A stretch of 64,000 nt of DNA from contig NZ_KI530757.1 of the NCBI RefSeq assembly GCF_000488255.1, positions 80,539-144,538 of the forward strand. The letters are read 5' to 3'. The position numbers and the translations under genes were made by a program. The notes beneath the pieces were generated by a model. It did not search any database. It was not told the DNA's origin and worked only from the letters and a program-made list of their open reading frames with translations. Source of the stretch: Acinetobacter indicus CIP 110367. Lineage in GTDB: Bacteria; Pseudomonadota; Gammaproteobacteria; Pseudomonadales; Moraxellaceae. Below are positions 38,936-49,557 of this stretch, one piece after another (position 1 is the stretch's first letter; each line of letters begins with the position of its first letter).

Positions 38936-40618
38936 ATGACTAATAAAAATTACCAAGCAGTGTATAAAGCAAGCCCTGTTTCTGATTATCAGGGAAATCC
39001 TTTTATCGAGGCATTACCCGAAATTTTTGAGGCAAATGATACTATACAAGCCATTAAAGGTACTGTCGAATTCAGATTATCGGATCGGCAACTTCCTAAC
39101 AATACTCGTGCTCATATTATATCGCAGTTATTAAATAATTTTTTTCACCCTATTAAACGACATTTAACATTAGAACAAAAAATTTCTATTATGCTGAGAA
39201 AAGGATATGTAGGGCGAAATATTACCACAGGGGATTTAAATCGGCATTTACAGAATAGTTTTGAACATATTAGAAGCAATGATTTTAATGCTTCTCGCCA
39301 TACAGATTTAATATCAACAGCACAAAGTCTGGTTTTTATTGGGTTCTCTGGTAGTGGCAAAACAACCACATTAAATCGTATTCTTAAAAATTACAAACAA
39401 AAAATTTACCATCCTGAACATAATTTCACACAACTGGTCTATCTAAAAATTGACTGTCCATATAATGGATCACTCAAATCACTATATTTAAATTTCTTTA
39501 GTGCCGTTGATCGTGCTTTAGGAACTAACTATGAACAGCAATACACCCAAAAGCGACATAATGAACAAAAGCTATTGCAACTTATGGGACACATTGCTCA
39601 TCTTCATGCAATCGGTCTTTTGGTGATTGATGAAATTCAACATCTCATAGCAAACAGATCGAAAAATTCTGATGAAATGTTAAATTTCTTTGTGACTTTA
39701 GTGAATGTTTATAGCTTGCCAATTATTATGGTAGGAACGCCAAAAGCCAGTAACATATTTGAACGTGATTTGCGTTCATCACGTAGAGCTGTAGGTTTTG
39801 GTTCAATTCATTGGGAACCTATAAAAAATGAACCTGCAATAAAAACCCCGGATGGAAAAGTACGAAAATCAGAGTGGATGACTTTTACAGATGCTCTTTG
39901 GAAATATCAATGGTTAAGGAAAAGTGATTCTCTATTGTCCGATGAGTTACGGCAATGTTGGTTTGATCTAACTCAAGGTATTTTAGATATAACTGTTAAG
40001 CTTTTTGTCCTTGCACAAATACGGGCAATTGAGTCTGGTTTAGAACGAATCACTGTTAAATTGCTCAAAACTACATATCAAGAAGATTTTAAACCCATTC
40101 ATCACATTATAGATGCTTTACGTTCAGGTGATGCTCGACGGATTGCACAATATCCTGATTTAATTACACCTGAAATTGACAGACAATTGTTAAAACTTTT
40201 TTCTAAAATCGAAGAAAGTGCTGTTGATCAAGGAGATGAGCTTGCTGAATATCAGGGGCATGCAGAATCCATCCGTTTGCATAATCTGTTGCTTGAATTA
40301 GGTTATGACACCAATCTTTTAGTACCACTGGTCAAAAAAGTATTTGTTAAGCATCCCGATAAACACTTGACTGAGCTACTACCCATTATTATTGATTGGT
40401 TAAATCAGGATGTAGATTCAACAAAAAATTCCTCATTATCCAAACCAAAATTATCAAAAACCAAACTGCTTAAATATGATCAATGGCAAACATTGGATTC
40501 GGTTGACTTACGTTTTCAATTTTCACAAAAAGAGAATGATCAAAGCTTTTATGATCATTTAAAAACTCAAACTGATTTGATCTTTGATATATCTAATTGG
40601 ATAAAACAGGTGAGTTAG
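38936..40618 (+). CDS. tnsC: TnsC, AAA+ ATPase regulator of transposition
   Basis: 560 residues (Tn7 TnsC about 555). Walker A GFSGSGKTTT (from residue 136, Lys142) and Walker B LLVIDEIQ (Asp232-Glu233). It links target selection (TnsD or TnsE) to the TnsAB transposase in an ATP-dependent way. 34 bp after tnsB and 2 bp before tnsD. The sequence looks intact. Confidence 0.95.
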   Translation: MTNKNYQAVYKASPVSDYQGNPFIEALPEIFEANDTIQAIKGTVEFRLSDRQLPNNTRAHIISQLLNNFFHPIKRHLTLEQKISIMLRKGYVGRNITTGDLNRHLQNSFEHIRSNDFNASRHTDLISTAQSLVFIGFSGSGKTTTLNRILKNYKQKIYHPEHNFTQLVYLKIDCPYNGSLKSLYLNFFSAVDRALGTNYEQQYTQKRHNEQKLLQLMGHIAHLHAIGLLVIDEIQHLIANRSKNSDEMLNFFVTLVNVYSLPIIMVGTPKASNIFERDLRSSRRAVGFGSIHWEPIKNEPAIKTPDGKVRKSEWMTFTDALWKYQWLRKSDSLLSDELRQCWFDLTQGILDITVKLFVLAQIRAIESGLERITVKLLKTTYQEDFKPIHHIIDALRSGDARRIAQYPDLITPEIDRQLLKLFSKIEESAVDQGDELAEYQGHAESIRLHNLLLELGYDTNLLVPLVKKVFVKHPDKHLTELLPIIIDWLNQDVDSTKNSSLSKPKLSKTKLLKYDQWQTLDSVDLRFQFSQKENDQSFYDHLKTQTDLIFDISNWIKQVS

Positions 40619-40620
40619 TT

Positions 40621-42153
40621 ATGCTAAATTTTCCTATGCCTTATGAACAAGAGTTGATTTACAGTACAGTGGCTCGAGCTGGAGTTCGTTTAGCATTTGA
40701 AAGTCCAAAGCAGTTACTTGACGCAGTGTTTCAAAATAGAAAGGTTATTGCTACGGTTGATTTACTCTGTCATCTGAATTCGATTGTTAATCAGTATACT
40801 GAGGGACAATTAAGTCTAGAAAATATAATATATAAACACACATTATTTCCTATATATGCACCTTTTGTACCTGAAGCAAGGCGACAACAATGTTTCAAAT
40901 GGATGGCCAATATTTCACAAGGCTCGGTACATCTTTCTTTGGGAATTAATGCTTCACGAGTCCCTATTATTCATAGACTACGTTACTGCCCACAATGTTT
41001 GAAAGAGCAAGCACTTCAAAAAGGCGAATTCTACTGGGTACGATTATGGCAAATACAGGGAGCTTGCTGCCCGCAACACGGTAAGCTTGTAGAATCAACC
41101 CTAGATTTAAGATCATTACACAGACATGACTTCATGGTACCTTCAGATATTTTTTGTATTGAATGGAATCAGATACCAGCAACAAGTGATGAACTTTTCA
41201 TTAGTTCTAAATTAATAGAATTGTTATCTATACCACCTTTTGTATCACCAAGTTATGAACAGTGGACGATGTTCTATAATGAATTAGCCAAGAGGAATAA
41301 CTGTACTCGCGGGCAAAACCAAATTGCTTTTGATCAAATTTTAGAAAAAATATCGTTACGGTGGTCACAAAAATTTCTTAGTCAATATCATTTGGATGAC
41401 TTAGCTTCTGAAAGCAGCTGGCTACATAATATTTTCAGAAAGCATCGCAAAAGCTTTAGTTATCTTGAGCATATTCTTGTAATCGAAGCGTTTCTAAATG
41501 CTGACTGGTCTTTTGCAGAGATATTCAATCAAGTTAAGTCTTTCAAGAAAGTAATTACTCAACAGAATAATCGAATAAAATACCAGGATACTAATTTTGA
41601 AATAACTAGAGCTGAAAATCGTAAAAAATGGTTAGATTTAGTACAAGACCATGGGGTTAAACCGGCTCGTCACCTGCAGGCAGCTCTTTATGCATGGTTA
41701 TATCGAAACGATAAAACCTGGCTATTGCAGACGAACCAAAATTTCCATCAGAAGTTTATTCCTCAAGGGACTAAAATTGATTGGCAAAAACGCGATCTTT
41801 TTTATGTCCGGCAACTTATCCAGCTCAATAATGCTTTAATTTGGGATTTAGAGGGATCAAGACGCTCCGCAAAATGGTGGTTAAAACAGACTTTAATGTC
41901 AAATACATTAGAGAAAAATTTACATAAATTACCTCTGATTCAACTTTTTCTAGAACGATATAGTGAAGATATCAGCTGTTATCAAATCAGGCGCCTAACA
42001 AAAGTGTTTATAGATATTAAAATCAATAAACAACCAATTCCTCAGTGGCGTATTCTACGAAAAGCTGGATTAAGTGAAGAACGAATGACATCTGAAACGA
42101 AAAAATTTCTAGAATACATCGTTCATGAGTTCTCTAACATTATGCAAAATTAA
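40621..42153 (+). CDS. tnsD: TnsD, attTn7 target-site binding protein (TniQ family)
   Basis: 510 residues from ATG 40621 with AGGTGA upstream (an in-frame TTG at 40597 lies inside tnsC); Tn7 TnsD is 508. A TniQ domain contains a CCCH zinc site: Cys123-x2-Cys126 and Cys150-x2-His153 (RYCPQC ... CCPQH). TnsD binds the 3' end of glmS and directs insertion downstream, which agrees with where this element lies. Confidence 0.94.
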   Translation: MLNFPMPYEQELIYSTVARAGVRLAFESPKQLLDAVFQNRKVIATVDLLCHLNSIVNQYTEGQLSLENIIYKHTLFPIYAPFVPEARRQQCFKWMANISQGSVHLSLGINASRVPIIHRLRYCPQCLKEQALQKGEFYWVRLWQIQGACCPQHGKLVESTLDLRSLHRHDFMVPSDIFCIEWNQIPATSDELFISSKLIELLSIPPFVSPSYEQWTMFYNELAKRNNCTRGQNQIAFDQILEKISLRWSQKFLSQYHLDDLASESSWLHNIFRKHRKSFSYLEHILVIEAFLNADWSFAEIFNQVKSFKKVITQQNNRIKYQDTNFEITRAENRKKWLDLVQDHGVKPARHLQAALYAWLYRNDKTWLLQTNQNFHQKFIPQGTKIDWQKRDLFYVRQLIQLNNALIWDLEGSRRSAKWWLKQTLMSNTLEKNLHKLPLIQLFLERYSEDISCYQIRRLTKVFIDIKINKQPIPQWRILRKAGLSEERMTSETKKFLEYIVHEFSNIMQN

Positions 42154-42267
42154 TTTTATTAAATCGCTGGCTTTATAAAATTAAGTTTTGAGATTTCAAT
42201 AAAATAAGCTTTAATATATGTAGTCATTTTTTGTCAATTCACCAAAGTTTAAAATGGTAAAATCCTG

Positions 42268-43866
42268 ATGATAAAAATTAAAAATTTTCCTGAAAATGCG
42301 AGAATTACTTTTTTAGGTTCTATTTTCAAAGATATAAAGAATGAAGAATGGAATATCACTATTGGATTAGAAAATGATGAAGATTTAACTAAAGATCAGA
42401 GATATTTGCTTAACCATGCTCGTTTTTCTAATATGCCATTATTAGCAAGAAATCGGAGATTCAATCAGAATAAAAAATTCACTCCTTTTAATGAGTCTAT
42501 TATCACTATTAAAATAGATGACTTGCAAAAATGGGATGTTATAATTAATCAATCAAAGCAGTACCAATTTAGTCATATTGTTAGCGATATTCATGCAACA
42601 CTAACAGACATCGAAATTGTTTTACCTCAAATAGAACTCGCTAGAGTATTATTCTTGCATACTGCCTATCTATCTCGTGCTGCATTGGATCAAAGGCGTT
42701 TTTTTCGGGAATTTGATATCATAAAAGAAGAGAATCAAACTCTGATCAATATTCTTGACTTCTGTAACTTCCCACCATCCCAATATGATAATATTGGGAT
42801 GCGCCGCTTGCTCGCATGGATATTACTCGATACAGAGGCACGAGCATCCTTTGAAAGCATCTCCAAAAATTTTTTGAGTGAGAAAGTGCAGACAAAATTC
42901 CGAGAATTCTGGAACTTTAATTTTATCCCACCATCATTAAAAGGCGCTGAGCTCACATTAAAAGTATATTTTAGTCCAAAGACAAACAAATATTATGTAA
43001 ATGAAATTCTAGCAATATCAAACTTACCCAGTGAAATTAATCATACTGTCATTTTTTGTAGTCCAAATTTTACTGTAAAAAATACTCAGGTAAGCTCTGA
43101 GCGCTCTTCTAGAGGTAGTAAGCACACACGAAATGAAGATCCTATAATTGATGATAAAAAAGAAGCCAATAGTGATAAACAAATAACAATCATTGATTCA
43201 CCCAAAATTACACTATCACTCTCATCTCCTTTTGAAACGAAAAAAGCAGCAATTAAACATTCTGGTAAAAAGGGTAAATTTAATAACGATGATGTAACTA
43301 TATTACCGGAACCTAACGTAGGTACAGGTGAATCCACTATTTTTGGAGAAATTGGTCGAGGGGAGTTTGAAAATTGTCAAGATGAAAGTGTTGACCTTGA
43401 GCTATTCATGAAACGATTTGAAGCATTTAAAGCCATGATTGAGCAATTTACATTACAGCATAATATTCTATTAAAAATTAAATTTACCATTTCCAAGCTT
43501 CCCGCTGTCAATCGATCCAAGCTACATAAGACCGATGATGGCAACTTTCGGAGTATTGCGGAAGTCCAGCTAGAATTTCAAGATAAAAAATTTTCCATTG
43601 TAGAAGTTGATACAAGTGACAATCACAAACCACTTTCAACATTAATTGTTAAGGTCGAAAGTTTTGAAGCGTGGGATCAAAATTTTCCAAGTTTTAAAGA
43701 ACAAATTATTAGACGTTCTTTGCGTTGGCCTACTGCAGAACTATTAAAAAATATTGGTATTCCCAAAGGCGTTAACCATCCAAAAAACAAATTTGAGATA
43801 ACTACGTCTGATAAAGAGTTTAAAGATTGGGTAAAGCGATTTACAGAAGTTTTAAAATCTATTTAA
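42268..43866 (+). CDS. tnsE: TnsE, alternative target selector (mobile plasmids, replicating DNA)
   Basis: 532 residues; Tn7 TnsE is 538. Recognisable conserved blocks are FLGSIFKDIKNEEWNI, MPLLARNRRF, QIELARVLFLHTAYLSR, FREFDI, and near the end LRWPTAELLKN with GVNHPKNKFE. In Tn7, TnsE binds the beta clamp and DNA with 3' recessed ends and sends the element into conjugating plasmids. Its presence means both Tn7 pathways were available. The 114 bp before it has no strong promoter that I can see. Confidence 0.92.
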   Translation: MIKIKNFPENARITFLGSIFKDIKNEEWNITIGLENDEDLTKDQRYLLNHARFSNMPLLARNRRFNQNKKFTPFNESIITIKIDDLQKWDVIINQSKQYQFSHIVSDIHATLTDIEIVLPQIELARVLFLHTAYLSRAALDQRRFFREFDIIKEENQTLINILDFCNFPPSQYDNIGMRRLLAWILLDTEARASFESISKNFLSEKVQTKFREFWNFNFIPPSLKGAELTLKVYFSPKTNKYYVNEILAISNLPSEINHTVIFCSPNFTVKNTQVSSERSSRGSKHTRNEDPIIDDKKEANSDKQITIIDSPKITLSLSSPFETKKAAIKHSGKKGKFNNDDVTILPEPNVGTGESTIFGEIGRGEFENCQDESVDLELFMKRFEAFKAMIEQFTLQHNILLKIKFTISKLPAVNRSKLHKTDDGNFRSIAEVQLEFQDKKFSIVEVDTSDNHKPLSTLIVKVESFEAWDQNFPSFKEQIIRRSLRWPTAELLKNIGIPKGVNHPKNKFEITTSDKEFKDWVKRFTEVLKSI

Positions 43867-44181
43867 TGGATTTTTCTGTAGCATGAGCTATTGAGGAAAA
43901 TATGTTGTGTTATTTGGATATTTCTTAATTTTATGGTAATTAGTCTTTTAACTGTACCTCAATGACATCCGTGTTTTGGCTTTCGAATTGCATTTGGGAT
44001 GATACTTTATTACTAATTTTTCTATAGGATTAAGAGTATACTATGGTTTAAGATGATACTTTATTTTTAATAAGGCAAATCATGAACCATGAAAATCAAT
44101 TAGTTAGAAGAAATTTAAGATGAAACTTTATTACCATCTTACAGTTCACCGGCCTTTTTTCTTCTGCATGGAGAACAAATA
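43867..44181. repeat. Far (left-like) end of the Tn7-like element with three TnsB-type sites, then pgm leader
   Basis: No gene. Inverted TnsB-type sites at 43998-44013, 44052-44069 and 44119-44135 share GATGATACTTTATT or GATGAAACTTTATTACC. Their spacing (54 and 67 bp) is wide, like the Tn7 left end. The element stops at 44143. After the GTTCA copy comes the other half of the glmS terminator (44149-44159) and the GGAG site of pgm. Confidence 0.85.
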
Positions 44182-45552
44182 ATGACCCAACTGACTTGCT
44201 TTAAAGCTTACGATATTCGCGGCAAACTGGGCAGCGAACTGAATGAAGAGATTGCCTATAAAATTGGCCGTGCCTATGGCCAGATTTACCAGCCAAAAAC
44301 TGTGGCGATTGGCTGCGATATCCGTTTAAGCAGTGAAGACTTAAAACAGGCGACCATCAAAGGCCTGAATGATGCAGGTGTAAATGTCCTTGATCTGGGT
44401 ATGACTGGCACCGAAGAAGTCTATTTTGCCGCTTTCCATCTGGATGTCCAAGGCGGGATTGAAATCACTGCCAGTCACAACCCGATGGACTATAACGGCA
44501 TGAAACTGGTGCGCGAGAATGCCCGTCCAATCAGTGCCGATACTGGCTTAAAAGAAATTCAGGCCTTAGCAGAAGCTGGTACATTTACCAAAGTTACAGC
44601 CAAAGGAACCACACAGTCCTACAATATTTTGCCGGAATTTGTAGATCATCTGATGACCTATATTGATCCAGCCAAGATTCGCCCAATGAAGCTGGTGGTG
44701 AATGCCGGCAATGGTGCTGCAGGTCATGTGATTGATGCAATTGAAGACAAATTCAAGGCCCTGAATGTTCCGGTGGAGTTTGTCAAAATTCACCATGAAG
44801 CCGATGGCACTTTCCCGAATGGGATTCCGAACCCGATTCTGGTAGAAAACCGCGACAGCACCCGCGAGGCGGTACTGGCGCATGGCGCAGATCTGGGCAT
44901 TGCCTGGGATGGCGACTTTGACCGCTGCTTCCTGTTTGATGAAAAAGGCCAGTTTATTGAAGGTTATTACATCGTGGGTCTGTTAGCACAGGCTTTCTTG
45001 TTGAAACAGTCCGGTGAAAAAATTGTGCATGATCCGCGTCTAGTCTGGAACACTTTTGATGTGGTGGAACAGTATCAGGGCGAAGCAATCCAGTCCAAAT
45101 CCGGGCATGCCTTTATTAAAGATGTGATGCGTGAGCACAATGCGGTGTATGGCGGGGAGATGAGTGCCCACCACTATTTCCGTGACTTTGCCTATTGTGA
45201 TAGCGGCATGATTCCATGGCTACTGGCGATTGCGGTGCTGTCTGAAACCGGTCAATCCTTATCGAGTCTGGTTGAAGAGATGATTGCCAAGTTCCCATGT
45301 TCAGGTGAAATTAATTTTAAAGTGGCAGACACCCAAGCCACCATTCAAAAGATCTTTAAACACTATGCCGATCAGAACCCGGCCATTGACCAGACCGATG
45401 GCGTAAGTCTGGATTTCGGTGCCTGGCGTTTTAATGTACGTGCTTCCAATACCGAACCGTTATTGCGTTTAAATATTGAAAGCCGCCGTGACCTGCAACC
45501 CAAACCAATGCAAGACTATGTTGATGAATTGACCCGTTTGATTCAGGCTTAA
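44182..45552 (+). CDS. pgm: Phosphomannomutase/phosphoglucomutase
   Basis: 456 residues. Interconverts hexose 1- and 6-phosphates, supplying glucose 1-phosphate to GalU. Active-site Ser loop in [11 protein letters not shown], metal loop in WDGDFDRCF, sugar-binding GGEMSAHH and phosphate-binding [12 protein letters not shown]. Usual last gene of Acinetobacter K loci, convergent with gne1. Before the Tn7-like insertion it would have followed glmS directly. Confidence 0.95.
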   Translation: MTQLTCFKAYDIRGKLGSELNEEIAYKIGRAYGQIYQPKTVAIGCDIRLSSEDLKQATIKGLNDAGVNVLDLGMTGTEEVYFAAFHLDVQGGIEITASHNPMDYNGMKLVRENARPISADTGLKEIQALAEAGTFTKVTAKGTTQSYNILPEFVDHLMTYIDPAKIRPMKLVVNAGNGAAGHVIDAIEDKFKALNVPVEFVKIHHEADGTFPNGIPNPILVENRDSTREAVLAHGADLGIAWDGDFDRCFLFDEKGQFIEGYYIVGLLAQAFLLKQSGEKIVHDPRLVWNTFDVVEQYQGEAIQSKSGHAFIKDVMREHNAVYGGEMSAHHYFRDFAYCDSGMIPWLLAIAVLSETGQSLSSLVEEMIAKFPCSGEINFKVADTQATIQKIFKHYADQNPAIDQTDGVSLDFGAWRFNVRASNTEPLLRLNIESRRDLQPKPMQDYVDELTRLIQA

Positions 45553-45560
45553 CATAAAAA

Positions 45561-45590
45561 ATGGAGCATAAATGCTCCATTTTTTTATTG
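45561..45590. terminator. Bidirectional terminator between pgm and gne1
   Basis: ATGGAGCAT-AA-ATGCTCCAT with A-run before and T-run after; perfect 9-bp arms serving both convergent genes. Confidence 0.9.
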
Positions 45591-45609
45591 TACTAGGATC
45601 TGAACCTAC

Positions 45610-46626
45610 TTAACGATAGCCATTTGGATTCTGTTTTTGCCAGTTCCAGCTATCGGCCAGCATATCTTCCAGACCATACTGCGGTTGCCAACCTAGCTCG
45701 GCAATGGCACGCCGATTGTCTGCAAAAGAGGTCGCCACATCGCCTGCCCGGCGCGGCGCCAGTTCAAATGGAATCTCCACCCCATTGACCTGTTCAAAGG
45801 TATTTTTCACCTGTAACACGGAAATCCCGTTTCCAGTTCCAATATTCCAGGCGCGACAGCCCTGTGCATTTAAACGGTTATTCAGTGCACATAAGTGTGC
45901 ATTGGCCAGGTCCACCACATGGATATAATCGCGGACGCCTGTGCCATCGACGGTATCATAATCACTGCCAAAGATTGAAAGTTTTTCACGACGACCGACA
46001 GCCACTTGGGTCACATAAGGCATCAGGTTGTTTGGAATCCCTTGCGGGTCTTCGCCAATCTGACCACTTTTATGCGCGCCGACCGGGTTAAAATAACGTA
46101 ATAAGGCAATCGACCAGCGCTCATCAGCAATTGTCAGTTTTTCCAATAACTGTTCAATAATCAGTTTGGTATAGCCATAATTGTTGCTTGGCATCCCAGT
46201 TGGCATTTCTTCATTTAAAGGAGAAATATTGGCTTCATCATACACTGTTGCAGACGAGCTAAAGACCAGTTTAAACACCCCTGCGCGTTGCATCGCCTGC
46301 GCTAGACTGATAGACCCGGCAATATTATGCTCAAAATAAGCCAGTGGAATTTGCTGACTTTCCCCCACTGCTTTGAGACCGGCAAAATGAATCACCGCAT
46401 CAATCTTGTGCTGCTGGAACAGCTGATCCAGACCGGCACCATCCCGAATATCCCCTTCAATAAAATGAAGACTTTTCTGGGTCAGTGCTTGTACCCGTTG
46501 TAATGATTCTGCCGAACTGTTCGACAGGTTATCCAGCACCACCACCTGGTGCCCGGCATTGAGCAGCTCCAGACAAGTATGCGAACCGATATAACCGGCG
46601 CCACCGGTAACCAGAATATTAGCCAT
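45610..46626 (-). CDS. gne1: UDP-glucose/UDP-GlcNAc 4-epimerase
   Basis: 338 residues, short-chain dehydrogenase fold. NAD-binding [14 protein letters not shown] at the N-terminus, Ser-Tyr-Lys triad with NNYGYTK, and [10 protein letters not shown]. Converts UDP-Glc to UDP-Gal and/or the N-acetyl forms for capsule. Start overlaps the gpi stop by eight bases. Confidence 0.92.
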   Translation of the reverse strand: MANILVTGGAGYIGSHTCLELLNAGHQVVVLDNLSNSSAESLQRVQALTQKSLHFIEGDIRDGAGLDQLFQQHKIDAVIHFAGLKAVGESQQIPLAYFEHNIAGSISLAQAMQRAGVFKLVFSSSATVYDEANISPLNEEMPTGMPSNNYGYTKLIIEQLLEKLTIADERWSIALLRYFNPVGAHKSGQIGEDPQGIPNNLMPYVTQVAVGRREKLSIFGSDYDTVDGTGVRDYIHVVDLANAHLCALNNRLNAQGCRAWNIGTGNGISVLQVKNTFEQVNGVEIPFELAPRRAGDVATSFADNRRAIAELGWQPQYGLEDMLADSWNWQKQNPNGYR

Positions 46627-48283
46627 CTGATTTTCCTAATAAAATGTGTAATAAACCCTGTGTCGAAGCATCCAGTGCCGATACATCCTGCTGCTGGCCA
46701 TTTAAAATCGGTAACAGCTGATTGGCAATTTCCTTGCCTTTTTCTACGCCCCACTGATCAAAGGGGTTAATATTCCAGATTACCGACTGGACAAAGACCT
46801 TATGCTCATACAAGGCAATCAGCATCCCCAAGCTATATGGATTTAATTCCTGAATCAAAAAGGTTGAACTCGGCTGATTACCGGCATATTGCTTATAAGC
46901 CGGCAAACTGGCTAGCTCGGCCTGATCCAGCGCCTGATTACCAAAAGCCAGTAAGCGCGATTGTGCCAGACAGTTAGACAGCGCCAGATGATGTTGCTCG
47001 ACCAGCGCCTCTGCACTTTCGGCATAGGTAAACTGGTTGGCATTGTAGCGTTTCACCGGCGCAATAAAATCACAGCTGACCGCCTGTGTACCCTGATGCA
47101 GCAGCTGATAAAACGCATGCTGGGCATTCGGTCCCACTTCACCCCAGACAATTGGACAGGTATCCAGTTCAACCGCGTCACCACTGCGCTGAATCGATTT
47201 ACCATTTGATTCCATTTCCAGCTGCTGCAGATAAGAGGCAAAATATTTTAAGCGGCCATCATAGGGCAAAACTGCATGGGTCTGAATATCCAGGAAATTA
47301 TTGTTCCAGATCCCGAGCAGACCCATCAACACCGGAATATTCTGTGCAAAGGGTGCGGTCTGGAAATGCTGATCCACCGCATAGGCACCCGCCAGAAAGG
47401 CTTTAAAACCTTCCACCCCGATAATCAGCGCAATTGGCAAGCCGATACAGGACCAGAGTGAATAACGGCCACCGACCCAATCCCACAGCAGGAACTGGTT
47501 TTCTGGCGCAATGCCCCATGCCGTCATTTTATCGGGCTTGGTCGAGACCCCAACAAAATGATGCTGTAATACGCGTGCCTGTTTGCCCAAGGCTTTTTCC
47601 AGCCATAAACGGACGGTTTGTGCATTGGATAAGGTATCAATGGTGCCAAAAGACTTGGAGGAAATAATAAACAGCGTGGTTTCTGGACGCAGCTTGTGCA
47701 GTAAATCTGAGAGCTGGCTGCCATCCATGGTCGAAACAAAATGTACGCTCAGTGGCTTGGCACTTGAATGTTTAAAATCGGACAGTGCCTGAGTGGCCAT
47801 TAAAGGCCCCAAGTCCGAACCACCAACGCCGATATTGACCACATCCTGAATTACTTCACCGGTGGCACCGCGGCATTGTCCGGCATGAATTTTTTCTACC
47901 AGCTGATACATACGCTGTAGCTGGGCCTGTACCTGCTGTGCCAGTTCCGGATGAGTACTGCCCTGTTCCGGCAAACGCAGCGCCCAATGCATGGCTGCAC
48001 GCTGTTCGGTATAGTTAATCGTATCGGTGGAAAACAGGGTGTTGATCCAGCCGGATAAGTCATGTGCCTCAGCAAAGTGTATCAGCTGCGCCAGTACTTC
48101 GGCATCAATACGCTGCTTGCTATAATCAAAAGCCAGCGATTTTAAACCTACAGAAAAGTGTTCAAAACGCTGCGCATCCTGGGCAAATAAATCGGTTAAA
48201 TGACGCTGTTCAAACTGATTTTTTAAAGTCTGTAACTGTAATAACAGTGAATCACGCGTATGTACCGCTGCTGAACTGCTCAT
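46619..48283 (-). CDS. gpi: Glucose-6-phosphate isomerase
   Basis: 554 residues. Interconverts glucose 6- and fructose 6-phosphate. Signatures: [28 protein letters not shown], and [13 protein letters not shown] near the end. One-base overlap (TAATG) with ugd, so one operon. Feeds sugar phosphates to pgm/galU. Confidence 0.95.
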   Translation of the reverse strand: MSSSAAVHTRDSLLLQLQTLKNQFEQRHLTDLFAQDAQRFEHFSVGLKSLAFDYSKQRIDAEVLAQLIHFAEAHDLSGWINTLFSTDTINYTEQRAAMHWALRLPEQGSTHPELAQQVQAQLQRMYQLVEKIHAGQCRGATGEVIQDVVNIGVGGSDLGPLMATQALSDFKHSSAKPLSVHFVSTMDGSQLSDLLHKLRPETTLFIISSKSFGTIDTLSNAQTVRLWLEKALGKQARVLQHHFVGVSTKPDKMTAWGIAPENQFLLWDWVGGRYSLWSCIGLPIALIIGVEGFKAFLAGAYAVDQHFQTAPFAQNIPVLMGLLGIWNNNFLDIQTHAVLPYDGRLKYFASYLQQLEMESNGKSIQRSGDAVELDTCPIVWGEVGPNAQHAFYQLLHQGTQAVSCDFIAPVKRYNANQFTYAESAEALVEQHHLALSNCLAQSRLLAFGNQALDQAELASLPAYKQYAGNQPSSTFLIQELNPYSLGMLIALYEHKVFVQSVIWNINPFDQWGVEKGKEIANQLLPILNGQQQDVSALDASTQGLLHILLGKSDG

Positions 48284-49539
48284 TAGCGTCCTACTCCCAT
48301 ATAGGCAAAGCCTTGCGCTTTGACAAATTGCGGATCATAGATATTACGTCCATCTAAAATTAACGGATGCTGCATACTGTTGAGCAGGGTTTTATAGTCC
48401 GGACTCCAGTAATGTTTCCAGGCGGTTAACAGGCACAGCGCATGGCTGTCTTTGACGGCTTCATACTGGTCCTGACACAAGATCAGATCATCGCGTTCGC
48501 CATACAGTGCCTGAATTTCTGGCAAGGCCTGCGGATCGTGTAATTTAACCGTGAGCCCTTGCGCCCAGAGTGCCTTGAGCATGGCGTGAATCGGTGAATG
48601 GTGTACGCGTGAGGTATTTTCCTTAAACGCAGCGCCCCAGATGGCAATAGTTTTGCCTTTTAAATTGCCCTGATAATAGTTCCACAGTTTACGAAATAGC
48701 AGCTCTTTTTGCTGCTCGTTAATTTCCCAGACCTGGGCCAAAAGCTGGCTTTTCACACCGGTGGTTGAAACGGTATTGGCTAAGGTCAGGACATCATGCG
48801 AGAAGTTTTCTCCGCCAAAACCGGCGCCCGGATACATATAGGACTCGCCAATCCGGCTATCAGCCGCCATGCCCTGACGCACATGCTCAATATCAATACC
48901 CAGTTTTTCGGCCACCACGGCCAAGTCATTGATATAACTGATCCGGGTCGCCAGCATGCCGGAAATACTCAGCTTGGTAAATTCCGCATCCAGCACCGGC
49001 ATAAACAGATATTGCTGCTTGCGTGGAAATAGTGGACGTAAAAACTCTTGCACTTTGCTCTGTACCTGCGGGTTCATACAGCCCACGGTCAGCTGCTCCG
49101 CCTGGGTGATACTGGCCAGTGCATTGCCTTCCTGGCTCATATCCGGCAAATACACCCAGTCATCTTCAGGCAGTAGCTGTTTCAGACGTGCCGTACCCTG
49201 CAGACCTAAAGTTGAAGCATTGATCATCAGTTTCGGATGAATGATCAGGCGCTGCTGGAGCTGCTGTAATAACTCGATCATCAATGGCTCTTCTGCTGGC
49301 GTCAGGCTAAACAGATAGACATCCATCTCTAGCCCCAGCTCTTTCAGGCTACAGTAATGCAGAAAGCCTTGGGCATGTTGCTGCTGCAACAGACGATTGA
49401 CCGCCTCATCCTGAAAATCAGGCGCTTCCGGGCTATCTTGCTCGAAAATGTCACACCAGTAGACCTTGTGCCCACATTCTGCCAATAGCGCCGCCATCAC
49501 CCCGGCATAAAGCGTTCGACCAAAAACTGCAACCTTCAT
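48283..49539 (-). CDS. ugd: UDP-glucose 6-dehydrogenase family protein, catalytic Cys position altered
   Basis: 418 residues with the three-domain layout of UDP-sugar dehydrogenases: an N-terminal NAD domain ([13 protein letters not shown]), a central helix domain ([18 protein letters not shown]) and a C-terminal UDP domain ([12 protein letters not shown]). In the catalytic loop the usual GFGGSCFPKD is here [10 protein letters not shown], with Asn245 where the thiol nucleophile is expected. Gna in the same locus keeps its Cys (GGHCIGVDP). Position between gpi and galU is the standard ugd site. It may be a lineage-wide trait or may mean a different activity. Confidence 0.8.
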   Translation of the reverse strand: MKVAVFGRTLYAGVMAALLAECGHKVYWCDIFEQDSPEAPDFQDEAVNRLLQQQHAQGFLHYCSLKELGLEMDVYLFSLTPAEEPLMIELLQQLQQRLIIHPKLMINASTLGLQGTARLKQLLPEDDWVYLPDMSQEGNALASITQAEQLTVGCMNPQVQSKVQEFLRPLFPRKQQYLFMPVLDAEFTKLSISGMLATRISYINDLAVVAEKLGIDIEHVRQGMAADSRIGESYMYPGAGFGGENFSHDVLTLANTVSTTGVKSQLLAQVWEINEQQKELLFRKLWNYYQGNLKGKTIAIWGAAFKENTSRVHHSPIHAMLKALWAQGLTVKLHDPQALPEIQALYGERDDLILCQDQYEAVKDSHALCLLTAWKHYWSPDYKTLLNSMQHPLILDGRNIYDPQFVKAQGFAYMGVGR

Positions 49540-49557
49540 GCTGACCTCTGCCCTGTA

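Larger units (their letters stand above)
34745..44143 (+). mobile_element. Tn7-like transposon, tnsABCDE only, at attTn7
   Basis: 9399 bp, flanked by the 5-bp duplication GTTCA. Ends are TGTATTTAGGTAATAAAGT and, on the other strand, TGTAAGATGGTAATAAAGT. The end next to glmS has three TnsB-type sites at a 20-bp pitch; the far end has three widely spaced ones, the same asymmetry as Tn7 right and left ends. All five tns genes are present in Tn7 order. No cargo gene lies between tnsE and the far end. tnsB is interrupted by ISAba125; without it the element is about 8.3 kb. Confidence 0.96.
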
